The position numbers and the translations under genes were made by a program. This document shows, piece after piece, positions 16,937 through 25,873 of a stretch of 64,000 nt of DNA; within the stretch, counting starts at the first letter, position 1, and each line of letters opens with the position of its first letter. The notes beneath the pieces are model-generated. The model did not search any database. It was not told the DNA's origin and saw only the letters and a program-made list of their open reading frames with translations. Source of the DNA: Sphingobacteriaceae bacterium GW460-11-11-14-LB5 (GTDB taxonomy: Bacteria > Bacteroidota > Bacteroidia > Sphingobacteriales > Sphingobacteriaceae); NCBI GenBank assembly GCA_002151545.1, contig CP021237.1:3410001-3474000 (forward strand). Direction: 5' to 3'.

Positions 16937-19900
16937 TTATAATCCTGCACTTAAACCAAACGACCATGTCTTAATACCCGGGTAACCTCCACGACCTGAA
17001 GCAGATTCCGGATCGTAATCACTCAGGCGCTTATCTGCCATGATGGTGAAAGGATTATTGGTTGTTCCGTATATTCTTAATTTAGACAAACCAATTTTTT
17101 TCACTGCATTTTGAGGTAAAGTATAACCCAAAGTAATGCCTCTTACCCTGAAATAAGAGCCGCTAAACAGGTAGAATGACGAAAGTTGATCAATATTATG
17201 ACCAGCGTCTGCGGTTAATAATGTTCTAGGGAAATCAGCATTTGGATCAGGGTTTTCTTTTGTCCAGCGGTTTAACAACTGAGTTTTGGCATTTGCACCG
17301 TTAAAGAAAGGCGTTGAAGCTTCCTGCCCTAAAAAGGTTTTTACTTTGGCAACACCATAAGTAAGGATATTAAAATCGAAGCCTTTATATGACGCACTTA
17401 AATTGAAACCATAGTTTACAAAAGGTACATCGTTACCAATAATGGTCCGGTCGGCAGCGTTAATTACATTATCTCCATTTATATCTCTATATTTAATATC
17501 ACCGGCTCTGGTACGTGCATCCTGAAAAGCATGTGAAGCAACCTCTTCATTACTAACAAAAAGACCGTCAGCAATATAACCGTAAAAAGATCCAAGCGAT
17601 TCGCCAACTCTCTGGATATACTGACCATCGAATCGATCGTTATTATTGTCTCCAATTTTGGTGATTTTACTTTTGATCAATGATAAGTTACCACCAATAC
17701 TAAAAGTAAAATCTTTTCCGATTCTGTTGTTATGGTTAATGGCTAATTCTACACCAGTATTGCGGGTACTTGCCGCATTGGTAAAAGGTACAGTTAAAGG
17801 ATAGGTTGCAAGGGCAGCATTACGTAATAACAAATCTTTTGTATCCTTAATGTAGTAATCTGCGGTAATGTCAAATTTACCTTTTAACAAAGTCATGTCT
17901 ATACCAAAATCGGTCATGTATACTTTTTCCCAGGTTGTAGTTGGCCATGATCCGTCTGCCTGCCAGATTCCATCTTGGGCTGTCCCTTCAAAACTATACT
18001 GAAAGCCAGCATTTAATCTGTTAAAATAGTTTCCAACAGAAACCACGTCCTGATTACCTAATGAACCATAAGAACCCCGGATTTTTAAATTATCAACCCA
18101 GGTCATATTTTTCATAAAGTCTTCTTTAGAAACTACCCATCCTGCAGAAAATGATGGAAAGAATGCTCTACGCACATCTTCACGGAAACGCGAAGAATAA
18201 TCGATGCGGGCATTTACTTCTAACAGGTATTTATCATTAAAAGCATAGTTAAAACGACCAAACATCGATCGCATTGACCATTCTTCAGCAGCAGTTCTAT
18301 TGGCTAAGCCAAAAACGCCGCCAATAATATCATCATTATTATTATCTGATAAAATATCTTCTCCGTTACCAGAACCATTGATAATGGTACTTAAATCGTT
18401 ATTAGGAAAGTTTCTTCTGCCAAGAAATGCGCTTCTAAGCACATTACTTTCTTGCGACGCACCTACTGTTAACTTGCCATAATGTTTTCCAAATGTACGC
18501 TCGTAATCTGCAGTACCTTGAACCAACAATTCTTTTCTTTTAGACCAATACTCTCTTAAATCGTTCTGTGTACCTTGTCCGGCAGGCAGCGCAATAGGAT
18601 TACCAGTTAAAAAGTTATTAATTGGCGTCATGATATTGTTAAAGGCCGTGCTATTGTTGTTTGTAAATTTTAACGAAACCAATCCATTTATTGAGAGACC
18701 TTTTAAAGGTGTTAGTGTAGCATTCGCAGCAGTTTGAAGCAAATTATTCCGGTTACTGCCTTTTGATGATTCAGCTATCATACGGGCTTGGTTACGATAT
18801 GGAATTGAGCTACTGGCTACAGTACCATTATTTACCGATCCCCATTGTCCATTGCTTTGACGGAAAACAGTAGTTGGCAAAGAACGGTTTAGTTCTGTCC
18901 ACGCTAAGTTCCCCAAGCGATCGAAAGCCTGGTTAATAAAAGAGATATTGGTACCAATCTTTAAAATATTCTCGATAACCTTTGTTTCCGTATTTAATTT
19001 CGCATTAAAACGGTCCTGATCTTTGTTTGGAATCAACGATTCCTGAGTTAAATAGTTTAAACCCAAATAACTGCTGGTAACTTTTCCGGGTGCATTGATA
19101 TTTAAATTTACATCTGCTTGTGGTGCACTTGGTCTTAAAACTTCTTTATACCAATCTGTATTTGGATATAAATCTGGTTGAGAACCATTTCTGTATAACT
19201 CTATCTGTGCTGGTGTGTACATTGGACTACGGCCAACATTGGTCAGCGCCTCATTATAAAGCGTAGTATAATCTACCGAGCCTAAGTATTTTGCAATACG
19301 GGTGGGCGATTGCCATCCGTAATTGGCATTAAACTCAATGGTTGCTTTTTCTCCGCCACCTCTTTTGGTGGTTACCATAATCACACCATTAGCTGCTCTC
19401 GAGCCATATAAAGCTGCAGAAGATGCATCTTTTAGTACGGACATGCCCGAAATATCATTTGGATTTAGTGTAGCAAATTCTTGCGAACTGGCCGGAATAC
19501 CATCAATAATATAAAGTGGGGTACCGGCACCTTGCAAACTGCTTCTTCCTCTAATATTTACTGCAGTACCACCTGTAGCACTTGCACTTACATCGCCAGG
19601 GCGTTGCAAAATGGTTAAACCTGGGGAAATACCCTGTAATGCATTTTGTATAGAGGTTACAGGTCGCTCTTTTAATTGTTTAGGTGTAATGGTTGCAATT
19701 GCTCCTGTTAAACTCGATTTTTTCTGTGTACCATAAGCGACCACTACTACCTCATTTAAATCATTGCTTTGTGGCACCAAAGTAACTTTTACGGTGGCTG
19801 ATGCTTTTACCTCTTTTGTTTGATAACCCAGATAAGAAACAACTAAAATGGCATCATCGGCTACACCAGTCAATTTAAAGTTTCCGCTTTCGTCACTCAT

Positions 19901-20401
19901 CGTGCCTTGTTCTTTGTCTTTTATTTTAATGCTGGCACCAGGTATACCTTTGCCTATTTCATCTAAAATAGTACCAATCACGTCGATGACCTTGTTTACA
20001 GGTGTACTTTGTTCAGGCTTATTGGCAGGGACAATATTTGCAGGCCTTTCTTTAACTACAATCGTATTGGCCTGTATAGAATAAGTTAATGGCTGATTTT
20101 TGAAGCATTGATTTAAAGCTTCAGTTAAAGGCATATCTTTTATATCAATGCTCACCATGTTTGCCTTTTTTAAATCGCTCTGGATAAAAAACACATTATA
20201 GCCGCTTTGACTTTTTATTGCTTTAAGCACTTTTTGTAATGACGCGTTTTTTTCGTTAAGCGTAATGTTCTTTTGCGCAAAACTGCCCGCATTAACGTGT
20301 AAAAAGGCCACAAAAAGCAATAATATGGTTAGCTTCATAGATAACAGAATTTTATTCTTTATACAGCTTTTACCGTATAAATTAAAATCGTAAATTTTCA
20401 T
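16937..20401 (-). CDS. SusC/RagA TonB-dependent transporter with N-terminal STN signalling domain
   Basis: A 1154-residue outer-membrane transporter. After a signal peptide (to about 43) comes an STN (secretin/TonB N-terminal) domain, about 45-115, with KVLKAIKSQSGYNVFFIQSDL. A carboxypeptidase-D regulatory-like domain (about 137-210) precedes the TonB-box-like DLNEVVVVAYGTQKKSSLTGA and the plug with NIRGRSSLQGAGTPLYIIDGIP and VLKDASSAALYGSRAANGVIMVTTK. The rest is the beta-barrel. STN domains contact FecR-type anti-sigma factors, and a FecR gene plus an ECF sigma gene lie directly upstream. Ligand binding is therefore expected to induce the locus by trans-envelope signalling. An inverted repeat ATAGCA-GT-TGCTAT lies 35-48 bp upstream of the start codon. 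Confidence 0.96.
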   Translation of the reverse strand: MKIYDFNLYGKSCIKNKILLSMKLTILLLFVAFLHVNAGSFAQKNITLNEKNASLQKVLKAIKSQSGYNVFFIQSDLKKANMVSIDIKDMPLTEALNQCFKNQPLTYSIQANTIVVKERPANIVPANKPEQSTPVNKVIDVIGTILDEIGKGIPGASIKIKDKEQGTMSDESGNFKLTGVADDAILVVSYLGYQTKEVKASATVKVTLVPQSNDLNEVVVVAYGTQKKSSLTGAIATITPKQLKERPVTSIQNALQGISPGLTILQRPGDVSASATGGTAVNIRGRSSLQGAGTPLYIIDGIPASSQEFATLNPNDISGMSVLKDASSAALYGSRAANGVIMVTTKRGGGEKATIEFNANYGWQSPTRIAKYLGSVDYTTLYNEALTNVGRSPMYTPAQIELYRNGSQPDLYPNTDWYKEVLRPSAPQADVNLNINAPGKVTSSYLGLNYLTQESLIPNKDQDRFNAKLNTETKVIENILKIGTNISFINQAFDRLGNLAWTELNRSLPTTVFRQSNGQWGSVNNGTVASSSIPYRNQARMIAESSKGSNRNNLLQTAANATLTPLKGLSINGLVSLKFTNNNSTAFNNIMTPINNFLTGNPIALPAGQGTQNDLREYWSKRKELLVQGTADYERTFGKHYGKLTVGASQESNVLRSAFLGRRNFPNNDLSTIINGSGNGEDILSDNNNDDIIGGVFGLANRTAAEEWSMRSMFGRFNYAFNDKYLLEVNARIDYSSRFREDVRRAFFPSFSAGWVVSKEDFMKNMTWVDNLKIRGSYGSLGNQDVVSVGNYFNRLNAGFQYSFEGTAQDGIWQADGSWPTTTWEKVYMTDFGIDMTLLKGKFDITADYYIKDTKDLLLRNAALATYPLTVPFTNAASTRNTGVELAINHNNRIGKDFTFSIGGNLSLIKSKITKIGDNNNDRFDGQYIQRVGESLGSFYGYIADGLFVSNEEVASHAFQDARTRAGDIKYRDINGDNVINAADRTIIGNDVPFVNYGFNLSASYKGFDFNILTYGVAKVKTFLGQEASTPFFNGANAKTQLLNRWTKENPDPNADFPRTLLTADAGHNIDQLSSFYLFSGSYFRVRGITLGYTLPQNAVKKIGLSKLRIYGTTNNPFTIMADKRLSDYDPESASGRGGYPGIKTWSFGLSAGL

Positions 20402-20510
20402 ACATTTGTTAGGTTTTAGGTTAAGTTAAATGCTTATAGCAGTTGCTATTACATTTACAATGTTTTAACTATTTGGTTATTGTTGGAACAATTTTTTAAT
20501 CTAAAGCTTT

Positions 20511-20542
20511 AAACGGGTTTCGATTGCACTCGAAATCCGTTT
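20511..20542 (-). terminator. Hairpin between FecR and SusC genes
   Basis: A 13-bp stem with one mismatch (20511-20523 with 20530-20542) lies 21 bp beyond the FecR stop. An outer TAATCT/AGATTA pairing can extend it. A T-run follows only on the + strand, so on the gene's strand it is a weaker terminator or an attenuator. It separates the sigma/FecR unit from the SusC unit. Confidence 0.5.
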
Positions 20543-20562
20543 TTCAGATTAAAACTTAATAT

Positions 20563-21708
20563 TTACTTTAAAATTTTAATCCTCCTTCCTTCTATTTTAA
20601 ATTTAAACTTATCTGTTGATTCTAAAATTTTCAAGGTTTCCTGCAGGTTATTGTGTTTAGAAAACGATCCTCCGAAATAAATTCCATCAAAATCGCCAAC
20701 GTACTCAATATCAACATCGTACCACCTGGCCAGTTTTTGCATTGCTGCTTTAATGTCTTCGTTATTGAACATGAAAAAGCCATTTTTCCAGGCGATATAT
20801 TCTTCTACATCCACATTGCTCACCTTGAAACCCGTCTTTTCAAAAACGGCCTGCTGTCCTGGTTTTAATAAACCTGTAGCCAGTGGACTAAAGTTTTTAA
20901 CCGCTACACCACCTTCTACCAGGGTTGTTTTAACTTCTGTATCGTCTGCATAGGCACTTACATTAAAGTGTGTACCCAATACACTTATTTCTTGTTTTGC
21001 TGTTTTAAGTTTAAAAGGCTTGTTTTTATTTTTAGCTACTTCAAAATAGCCTTCGCCGGCAAGCTCTACCATTCTGTACTTACCCAAAAATGTGGTCGGA
21101 TATTTTAATGATGACAGCGCATTTAACCAAACTTTAGTTCCATCGGGAAGGGTAACCTGATACTGGCCGCCAGCCGGTGTGCTGATGGTGTTAAAACCCG
21201 GCTTCGCTGAGCCTGATTTATTTTCTAAAATGGTATAAATTAATTGACCGTCGGCTGTTTTGGTAATTTGGATCCCCTCCTGTTTAGCTATTGTACCGTT
21301 TACCGCCTGGTCTAAATTGATTTTAGTTCCATCAGCAAGTGTTAAAAAGGCTTTGTTACCTCCAGGTTTGATTAAGCTGGCTGATGTATTTATTTTTTTA
21401 ACATCCGTACGTTCACTCAAAAGAAACCAGCCAAATCCTAAAACGGCAATGAATGATGCGGCAACAGCTAAGCGATAAAAATACCGGTTAGGACGTTTTA
21501 TCTCTTGCTGATCTATCTGTTGATTAATTTTATTAAAAATCTTTTCGCCCACTTCAGTCTGCTCCTCTTCATCAATCTGTTTCTCACCAGTCAAACTTTT
21601 TAGGTCCAATTGATTATTGTACCAGGATTCTAACTTCAGGCGTTCTTCCTCACTGGCTGTACCGGCTACATATTTTTCTGTTAATCTTATTAATTCTGCT
21701 TTTTTCAA
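20563..21708 (-). CDS. FecR-family anti-sigma factor
   Basis: A 381-residue inner-membrane regulator. The N-terminal cytoplasmic part (1-70) begins with the sigma-binding helix region MKKAELIRLTEKYVAGTASEEERLKLESWY. A single transmembrane segment follows at about 80-98 (LAVAASFIAVLGFGWFLL). The periplasmic FecR domain has NTISTPAGGQYQVTLPDGTKVWLNALSSLKYP and the VELAGEGYFEVAKNKNKPFKLKT block. The C-terminal DUF4974-type domain (about 305-381, EYIAWKNGFFMFNNEDIKAAMQKLARWYDVDIEY) resembles an STN fold and probably docks to the SusC signalling domain. It lies 162 bp after the ECF sigma gene and upstream of SusC. Together these make a Fec-like signalling set. Confidence 0.95.
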   Translation of the reverse strand: MKKAELIRLTEKYVAGTASEEERLKLESWYNNQLDLKSLTGEKQIDEEEQTEVGEKIFNKINQQIDQQEIKRPNRYFYRLAVAASFIAVLGFGWFLLSERTDVKKINTSASLIKPGGNKAFLTLADGTKINLDQAVNGTIAKQEGIQITKTADGQLIYTILENKSGSAKPGFNTISTPAGGQYQVTLPDGTKVWLNALSSLKYPTTFLGKYRMVELAGEGYFEVAKNKNKPFKLKTAKQEISVLGTHFNVSAYADDTEVKTTLVEGGVAVKNFSPLATGLLKPGQQAVFEKTGFKVSNVDVEEYIAWKNGFFMFNNEDIKAAMQKLARWYDVDIEYVGDFDGIYFGGSFSKHNNLQETLKILESTDKFKFKIEGRRIKILK

Positions 21709-21870
21709 TCGTTTCTGGTTTGGTGTATGTACCTAAAATGGGTAACATCCCCCAAAAGAAATTTCACATTTTATATAACAAGCTATATAACAGCAAATTA
21801 AAATTAAACAAAGTTAAGTAATGGTAAACAATTGGATTGAAATTGTTTCGAATATAAGCTGAGTGTTGAC

Positions 21871-22461
21871 TTATTTCCCCCAAATGCCGGCCAGTAAGAG
21901 GATGGCCCAAAATAAGAATTCGCCCATATCGGTGCGCAGGCGGCGTAATGCAATGGTAATCTGGTTTTCTACCGTTTTTGGTGAAATGTTTAAGCGGTCT
22001 GCAATTTCTTTTACACTAAGGTGTTCCTTTCTGCTCAGGATAAAAATTTCTTTACATTTCTGCGGTAACTGCTCAATACTCTCGTCTAAGCGTTGTGCAA
22101 TTTCTTTTTCGGCAAAGGTATTTTCAGCATTGTGCGGACTTACCAGAAGTTCGGTATCATGAAGTAAATCGGTGCGTAATTTCCCGTCTCTGATGGCCTT
22201 AAATACCTGAAAACGAACTGAAGTAAACAGATAATTATTCAGGTTATCGACTGAAGTATGTGCACGTTTTAACCAAAGGCTCACGAATATTTCTTGTATA
22301 ATATCTTCAGAGGCCTCTTTATTGCGCAAAATATGATAGGCTGATAAATATAACTTGCTCCAGTACCTGTTGTAGATTTTTTCGAACGCAGACCGGTCAT
22401 TGCTTTGCATATCGCTAACAAGCAAACTATCAGGCCATAGTTGAAAATTATCAGGTTTCAT
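21871..22461 (-). CDS. ECF (sigma-70 family) RNA polymerase sigma factor
   Basis: A 196-residue ECF sigma factor. Region 2 spans about 18-85 (DRSAFEKIYNRYWSKLYLSAYHILRNKEASEDIIQEIFVSLW) and region 4 about 125-180, with the helix-turn-helix LSVKEIADRLNISPKTVENQITIALRRLR. The last 17 residues form a hydrophobic tail (FLFWAILLLAGIW), which may keep it near the membrane. It is the most upstream gene of the minus-strand cluster and pairs with the FecR gene that follows. It should direct transcription of the SusC-SusD-GH2 genes once released. Its own promoter must lie in the AT-rich gap beyond 22461. Confidence 0.95.
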   Translation of the reverse strand: MKPDNFQLWPDSLLVSDMQSNDRSAFEKIYNRYWSKLYLSAYHILRNKEASEDIIQEIFVSLWLKRAHTSVDNLNNYLFTSVRFQVFKAIRDGKLRTDLLHDTELLVSPHNAENTFAEKEIAQRLDESIEQLPQKCKEIFILSRKEHLSVKEIADRLNISPKTVENQITIALRRLRTDMGEFLFWAILLLAGIWGK

Positions 22462-22582
22462 TAGAATAAGGATATCTCTGCAATACTAAGCAAAAAAATA
22501 ACGGCTCAATTTACATATTTTTCGCAATGTAGCATAAAAGTTGCCTTACTGAAGAGACAAAATAAGGAAATGAGGGAAGAAA

Positions 22583-22742
22583 CAGTTATCAGTTTGCAGT
22601 CCTCAGTTTATAGTTATCAGTTTCCAATGAACCAATGAGCAATGAACCAATGACCAATGACCAATAAACTAATGACCAATGAACTAATGACCAATGAACA
22701 AATGAACCAATGACCAATGAACTAATGAACCAATGACTAACG
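22583..22742. repeat. Low-complexity arrays (AGTTATCAGTTT-like and ACCAATGA-like)
   Basis: Two blocks of short degenerate repeats lie side by side. The first, 22583-22620, is built of AGTTATCAGTTT-like pieces. The second, 22621-22740, has about 8-15-bp variants of CCAATGAACCAATGA. The TAG stop of the nitronate monooxygenase gene on the - strand is made of array-like sequence. A related ACCAATGACCAATAAACC block lies at 26585-26635. It fills nearly all the gap between the sigma gene and this gene; no gene is seen here. Confidence 0.8.
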
Positions 22743-23804
22743 AACTACCCCCATCTCCCTAATCAACGCTCCCATTAATTCTCTTGCAGAAGTATATTTT
22801 AAGTTTACCGCGTTTTGTCCCGACCAGAAATTGTACATATCTGTTTTTCCCTGTTCAATAGCAGCGGCTCTTAACGGCCCCATTAACCGCGTTTGCAATG
22901 GAAAGGGCAATACCTCAGTTTCATAGTTAATCGCGGTGGATATCCGGTTAGCAATCATCCGGCCCATTCTCCCGGTTAATGATTTAGAAAGTACTGTGTT
23001 TTTTGATTCATCAGAGAAAAGTTTTGCCTTGTGCATGGGCGTGGCATTAGATTCGTCGGTTACTAAAAAGGCGGTGCCAATTTGAACCGCATCTGCACCA
23101 AGGCTTAGTGCTGCACGTATCCCCTTACTATCAGCAATACCGCCCGCAGCAATTATGGGTGTTTTTGTTTTCGCCTTTACCTGCTGGATCAATGAAAAAG
23201 TTCCTGTTAATGATTCATCAGCTGGCTTAAGAAATGAAGGACGATGTCCGCCTGCTTCAAATCCCGTTGCTACAATGGCGTCAACCTGGGCTTCTTCCAA
23301 TGCCAAAGCCTCATCTAATGTGGTTGCCGCACCAACTGTTTTAATGCCTAATTTTCGCGCTTCGTTTAATATTTCCTTTGAAGGTATGCCGAAAATAAAA
23401 CTAAATACAGCAGGTTTCAGCTCAAAAACGGTTTCTACCTGTCTCAAAAATTTCGAAGGGATATGGGTATCCAGATCAGGCATCGGGATGCTCAATTCAT
23501 CAAAAAAAGGTTTAAATAATCTTTTAACTTTTTCTATTTTTTCTGATGGATAATTAACTAATCGTTCATCGACATCATTTACCCATAAGTTAATGTTGTA
23601 TGGTTTATCTGTTTTTGTTTTGATGCGCTGATCACTTTCGATAATTTCTTCAGGACTTAAGGTATAAGCGCCGAGGCTGCCCAAACCACCAGCGTTTGAT
23701 ACAGCCGCTAAAAGCTCGGGCGTCGAAAATCCACCGCCCATTGGACCTAATAAAATGGGATATTCGATCTTTAAAAGTTCGGTTATTTTAGTTCTATTCC
23801 ACAT
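22737..23804 (-). CDS. Nitronate monooxygenase family (FMN-dependent) protein
   Basis: A 355-residue FMN-binding barrel of the 2-nitropropane dioxygenase/nitronate monooxygenase family. Typical marks are PILLGPMGGGFSTPELLAAVSNAGGLGSLG near the N terminus (17-45), IVATGFEAGGHRPS with the likely catalytic His187, and the phosphate-site region AAGGIADSKGIRAALSLGADAVQIGTAFL. Members detoxify alkyl nitronates, though many distant members have other flavin-dependent roles. It is the last gene of a minus-strand run that includes an NTF2-like protein only 1 bp upstream. Cytoplasmic; no signal peptide. Confidence 0.9.
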   Translation of the reverse strand: MWNRTKITELLKIEYPILLGPMGGGFSTPELLAAVSNAGGLGSLGAYTLSPEEIIESDQRIKTKTDKPYNINLWVNDVDERLVNYPSEKIEKVKRLFKPFFDELSIPMPDLDTHIPSKFLRQVETVFELKPAVFSFIFGIPSKEILNEARKLGIKTVGAATTLDEALALEEAQVDAIVATGFEAGGHRPSFLKPADESLTGTFSLIQQVKAKTKTPIIAAGGIADSKGIRAALSLGADAVQIGTAFLVTDESNATPMHKAKLFSDESKNTVLSKSLTGRMGRMIANRISTAINYETEVLPFPLQTRLMGPLRAAAIEQGKTDMYNFWSGQNAVNLKYTSARELMGALIREMGVVR

Positions 23805-23805
23805 C

Positions 23806-24186
23806 CTAATAAATTTTTACGTTGGTTAATAATTTATTCACAATCACCCATCCCCGATCAGTTAGATTTAATGATAAAAGATCGTAATAATTAAAATCAA
23901 AAATAGGCAGATGAACTTTGGCAATTGCAATAGAATTGATAATTTCTATCGACAATATTTCCATACGGAATGTTTCATTAAGCTCCTGCGGACTTTTACG
24001 GCTAGCAACCCCTTCTAAATATTCATCAAGCGTTTTAAAATATGGAAGGCCATTTACATCACCAGCCAATATAGACTGCGGGTGAAATATTTTCCTGAGC
24101 AGTGCGGTGTCTCCATTAAAAACTCCCTTAAAATAAGATGACAGTACCTCTGCTATTGCATTTGCGTTTTCGGTGTAATTGTTCAT
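23806..24186 (-). CDS. NTF2-like (SnoaL / lumazine-binding-like) small protein
   Basis: A 126-residue cone-shaped NTF2-superfamily protein: an N-terminal helix pair (ANAIAEVLSSYFKGVFNGDTALLRKIFHPQSIL), then a curved sheet ending in WVIVNKLLTNVKIY. Proteins of this kind near nitronate monooxygenase genes are common in Bacteroidota, but their reaction is not known. It ends 1 bp before the nitronate monooxygenase start, so the two are almost certainly translated from one message. No catalytic residues can be named with confidence. Confidence 0.78.
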   Translation of the reverse strand: MNNYTENANAIAEVLSSYFKGVFNGDTALLRKIFHPQSILAGDVNGLPYFKTLDEYLEGVASRKSPQELNETFRMEILSIEIINSIAIAKVHLPIFDFNYYDLLSLNLTDRGWVIVNKLLTNVKIY

Positions 24187-24260
24187 GGTTTTAATTTTTA
24201 AGGTATGCTCGGGCTGATTCTTTTCCTTTGCATACCTGGTTATTGCTTTAAATTTTATAC

Positions 24261-25007
24261 TTAGCCCATATGATGACCCGCTACATGACCTCCATCCAGA
24301 TTGATGATTTCGCCGGTTACGAAATTACTTTCTGCCAGGTACAGGGCGAGCTGAGCAACATCCTGCGTTTCGCCAATGCGGTTCAGCAAATGTAAACCAG
24401 CAAGGTCATCGGCATTACTAATGCCATTTTTCTCCTGTAACGGGCTTCTGATAATGCCTGGTGCGATACCATTTACGCGGATATTATTTTTACCAAACTC
24501 GGCAGCCAGTTGTTTGGTCAAAGCATGGATGCCCCCTTTACTCGAAATCGGTGCTGTTGCCGGAAAACCTCCAATGGCATGGTCTACCAATACGGTTCCG
24601 ATGTTAATGATGGAGCCTCCATCCTGTTTTAACATTTGGGCTATAGCGGCTTGGCTGGTAAAGAAAGTACCCTTCAAATTGATATTCAAAAAGCTATCTA
24701 AATGCGCTTCGTCTACTTCCAGAAATGCTTTTGGTTCAAAAATACCGGCATTGTTTACCAGCACATCTACAGTACCAAAACGCGCTACCGCAGTTTCTAC
24801 CAATAGTTGACCAGTAGTAGCTTTACTGATATCGCCAGCTACCATGGCCAATTGATGCTGCGCCCCTAATTCGTTGAAAGCCCTAATTAAATTGCTTTCA
24901 TTAGCCGAATTGATTACAACATTGTGTCCTTGTTTTAAAAATAAAGCTGCAATGGCACGACCAATACCTGTTGATGCGCCTGTTATGATGATGGTTAGTG
25001 TTTTCAT
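24261..25007 (-). CDS. SDR-family protein with altered active site
   Basis: A 248-residue SDR starting at the ATG at 25007. A longer frame to 25082 would overlap the tautomerase gene and begins with unlikely sequence. The cofactor-binding half is normal: ITGASTGIG (8-16) and NNAG (85-88). The active-site YxxxK is replaced: the sequence reads TAPISSKGG, placing Pro153 where Tyr is expected, with Lys157 kept. The usual serine region reads NIGTVLVDH. It may bind NAD(P)H without the standard chemistry, use another residue, or have a structural role. The stretch GGIHALTKQLAAEFGKNNIRVNGIAPGIIRSPLQ is otherwise normal. It lies between the tautomerase gene (8 bp upstream) and the NTF2-like gene. Confidence 0.85.
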   Translation of the reverse strand: MKTLTIIITGASTGIGRAIAALFLKQGHNVVINSANESNLIRAFNELGAQHQLAMVAGDISKATTGQLLVETAVARFGTVDVLVNNAGIFEPKAFLEVDEAHLDSFLNINLKGTFFTSQAAIAQMLKQDGGSIINIGTVLVDHAIGGFPATAPISSKGGIHALTKQLAAEFGKNNIRVNGIAPGIIRSPLQEKNGISNADDLAGLHLLNRIGETQDVAQLALYLAESNFVTGEIINLDGGHVAGHHMG

Positions 25008-25015
25008 GATGTTGA

Positions 25016-25234
25016 TTATTTCCTGTTTGCTGTTATTCCTTTTTTGCGTAATACCGATACCTGTTCGCCTGCATAGCCCCAATCATCCAGCTCGATTTCT
25101 TGAATTACGATATGCGTAAGTTTTGGATCTTTATCCAATACCTCACTAATCAGTTTGGTGATCCCACTAATTAAAGTCTGTTTTTGTTCGCGTGTAACGC
25201 CTTCGCGGGTTACTTCTATTTTTACGTATGGCAT
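25016..25234 (-). CDS. 4-oxalocrotonate tautomerase-family protein
   Basis: A 72-residue small tautomerase. Pro follows the initiator Met (MPYVKIEVT), which is the catalytic N-terminal proline after Met removal. The helix REQKQTLISGITKLISEVLDKD and the strand THIVIQEIELDDWGYAGEQV are typical. Members tautomerise keto/enol acids and often act as hexamers or trimers. It lies 10 bp after the YceI-type gene and 8 bp before the SDR gene on the same strand, so it is part of one operon. The substrate is unknown. Confidence 0.88.
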   Translation of the reverse strand: MPYVKIEVTREGVTREQKQTLISGITKLISEVLDKDPKLTHIVIQEIELDDWGYAGEQVSVLRKKGITANRK

Positions 25235-25244
25235 GGCTCTTCGA

Positions 25245-25781
25245 TTAAATAGTTAATGACGCGGTTAATTTTACGTCGAGCTCAAATTCATTATAGATCA
25301 GGTTATCGCCAAGGTTGGTGAAAAAGTTACCTGATCTGAATTTCATGTTGTACTTCGTACGATCAATAAAGATTTTACCAGAAGCGGTTAACGTATTTCC
25401 ATTAACCACAACATCTGCTGCAAAAATTACTGCATGCGTAATGCCTTTAATGGTTAAATCGCCGGTAATTACCGTATTATCTTCATTGGTTTGATCAACG
25501 GCTGTGATCATAAATGTGGCTTCCGGGAATTGATCAGTGGCGAAAAAATCTTCAGAGAATAAATGTCCGGCGAACTGTGCGTTGGTGGCAGGGTCGGTCA
25601 CATCCAATATGATGATGGACGTGGTATCGATAATAAAGTTCCCATTGCTGAGTTTACCATCGTTTAAAGTTAATGTACCCGATTTAATGGCTATAGTTCC
25701 ATTATGCGCTCCGGTTACTTTTTTACCGGTCCAGTTGATACTGCTTTGAGCGCTTACAATTTCAAATTTTGTAGTTTCCAT
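25245..25781 (-). CDS. YceI-family lipocalin-like protein (no signal peptide)
   Basis: A 178-residue YceI-fold protein from METTKFEIVSAQSSINWTGKKV; an upstream in-frame Met five codons earlier (25796) is less likely. Typical YceI parts are INWTGKK, NGNFIIDTTSIIILD, GHLFSEDFFATDQFPEATFMITAV, and the C-terminal IDRTKYNMKFRSGNFF. YceI proteins bind long-chain isoprenoids or lipids. No signal peptide is visible, so this version is probably cytoplasmic, unlike the periplasmic E. coli protein. It is the first gene downstream of the Crp/Fnr regulator gene (92 bp) and heads the YceI-tautomerase-SDR-NTF2-NMO series. Confidence 0.87.
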   Translation of the reverse strand: METTKFEIVSAQSSINWTGKKVTGAHNGTIAIKSGTLTLNDGKLSNGNFIIDTTSIIILDVTDPATNAQFAGHLFSEDFFATDQFPEATFMITAVDQTNEDNTVITGDLTIKGITHAVIFAADVVVNGNTLTASGKIFIDRTKYNMKFRSGNFFTNLGDNLIYNEFELDVKLTASLTI

Positions 25782-25873
25782 TTCTTTGTTTATCAATCGT
25801 TAGTGATTTGACAACACAAAGTAAAGGAGGAAATTTACGGGACTTAGGTGATCTACATCACATTCTGCAAGCC

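Noticed and set aside
22583..22742. CRISPR array
   Set aside because: The repeat units are 8-15 bp, degenerate and without unique spacers, and no cas genes are nearby.
25008..25082. N-terminal extension of the altered SDR
   Set aside because: It would overlap the tautomerase gene and lacks SDR sequence; the ATG at 25007 gives the normal family start.
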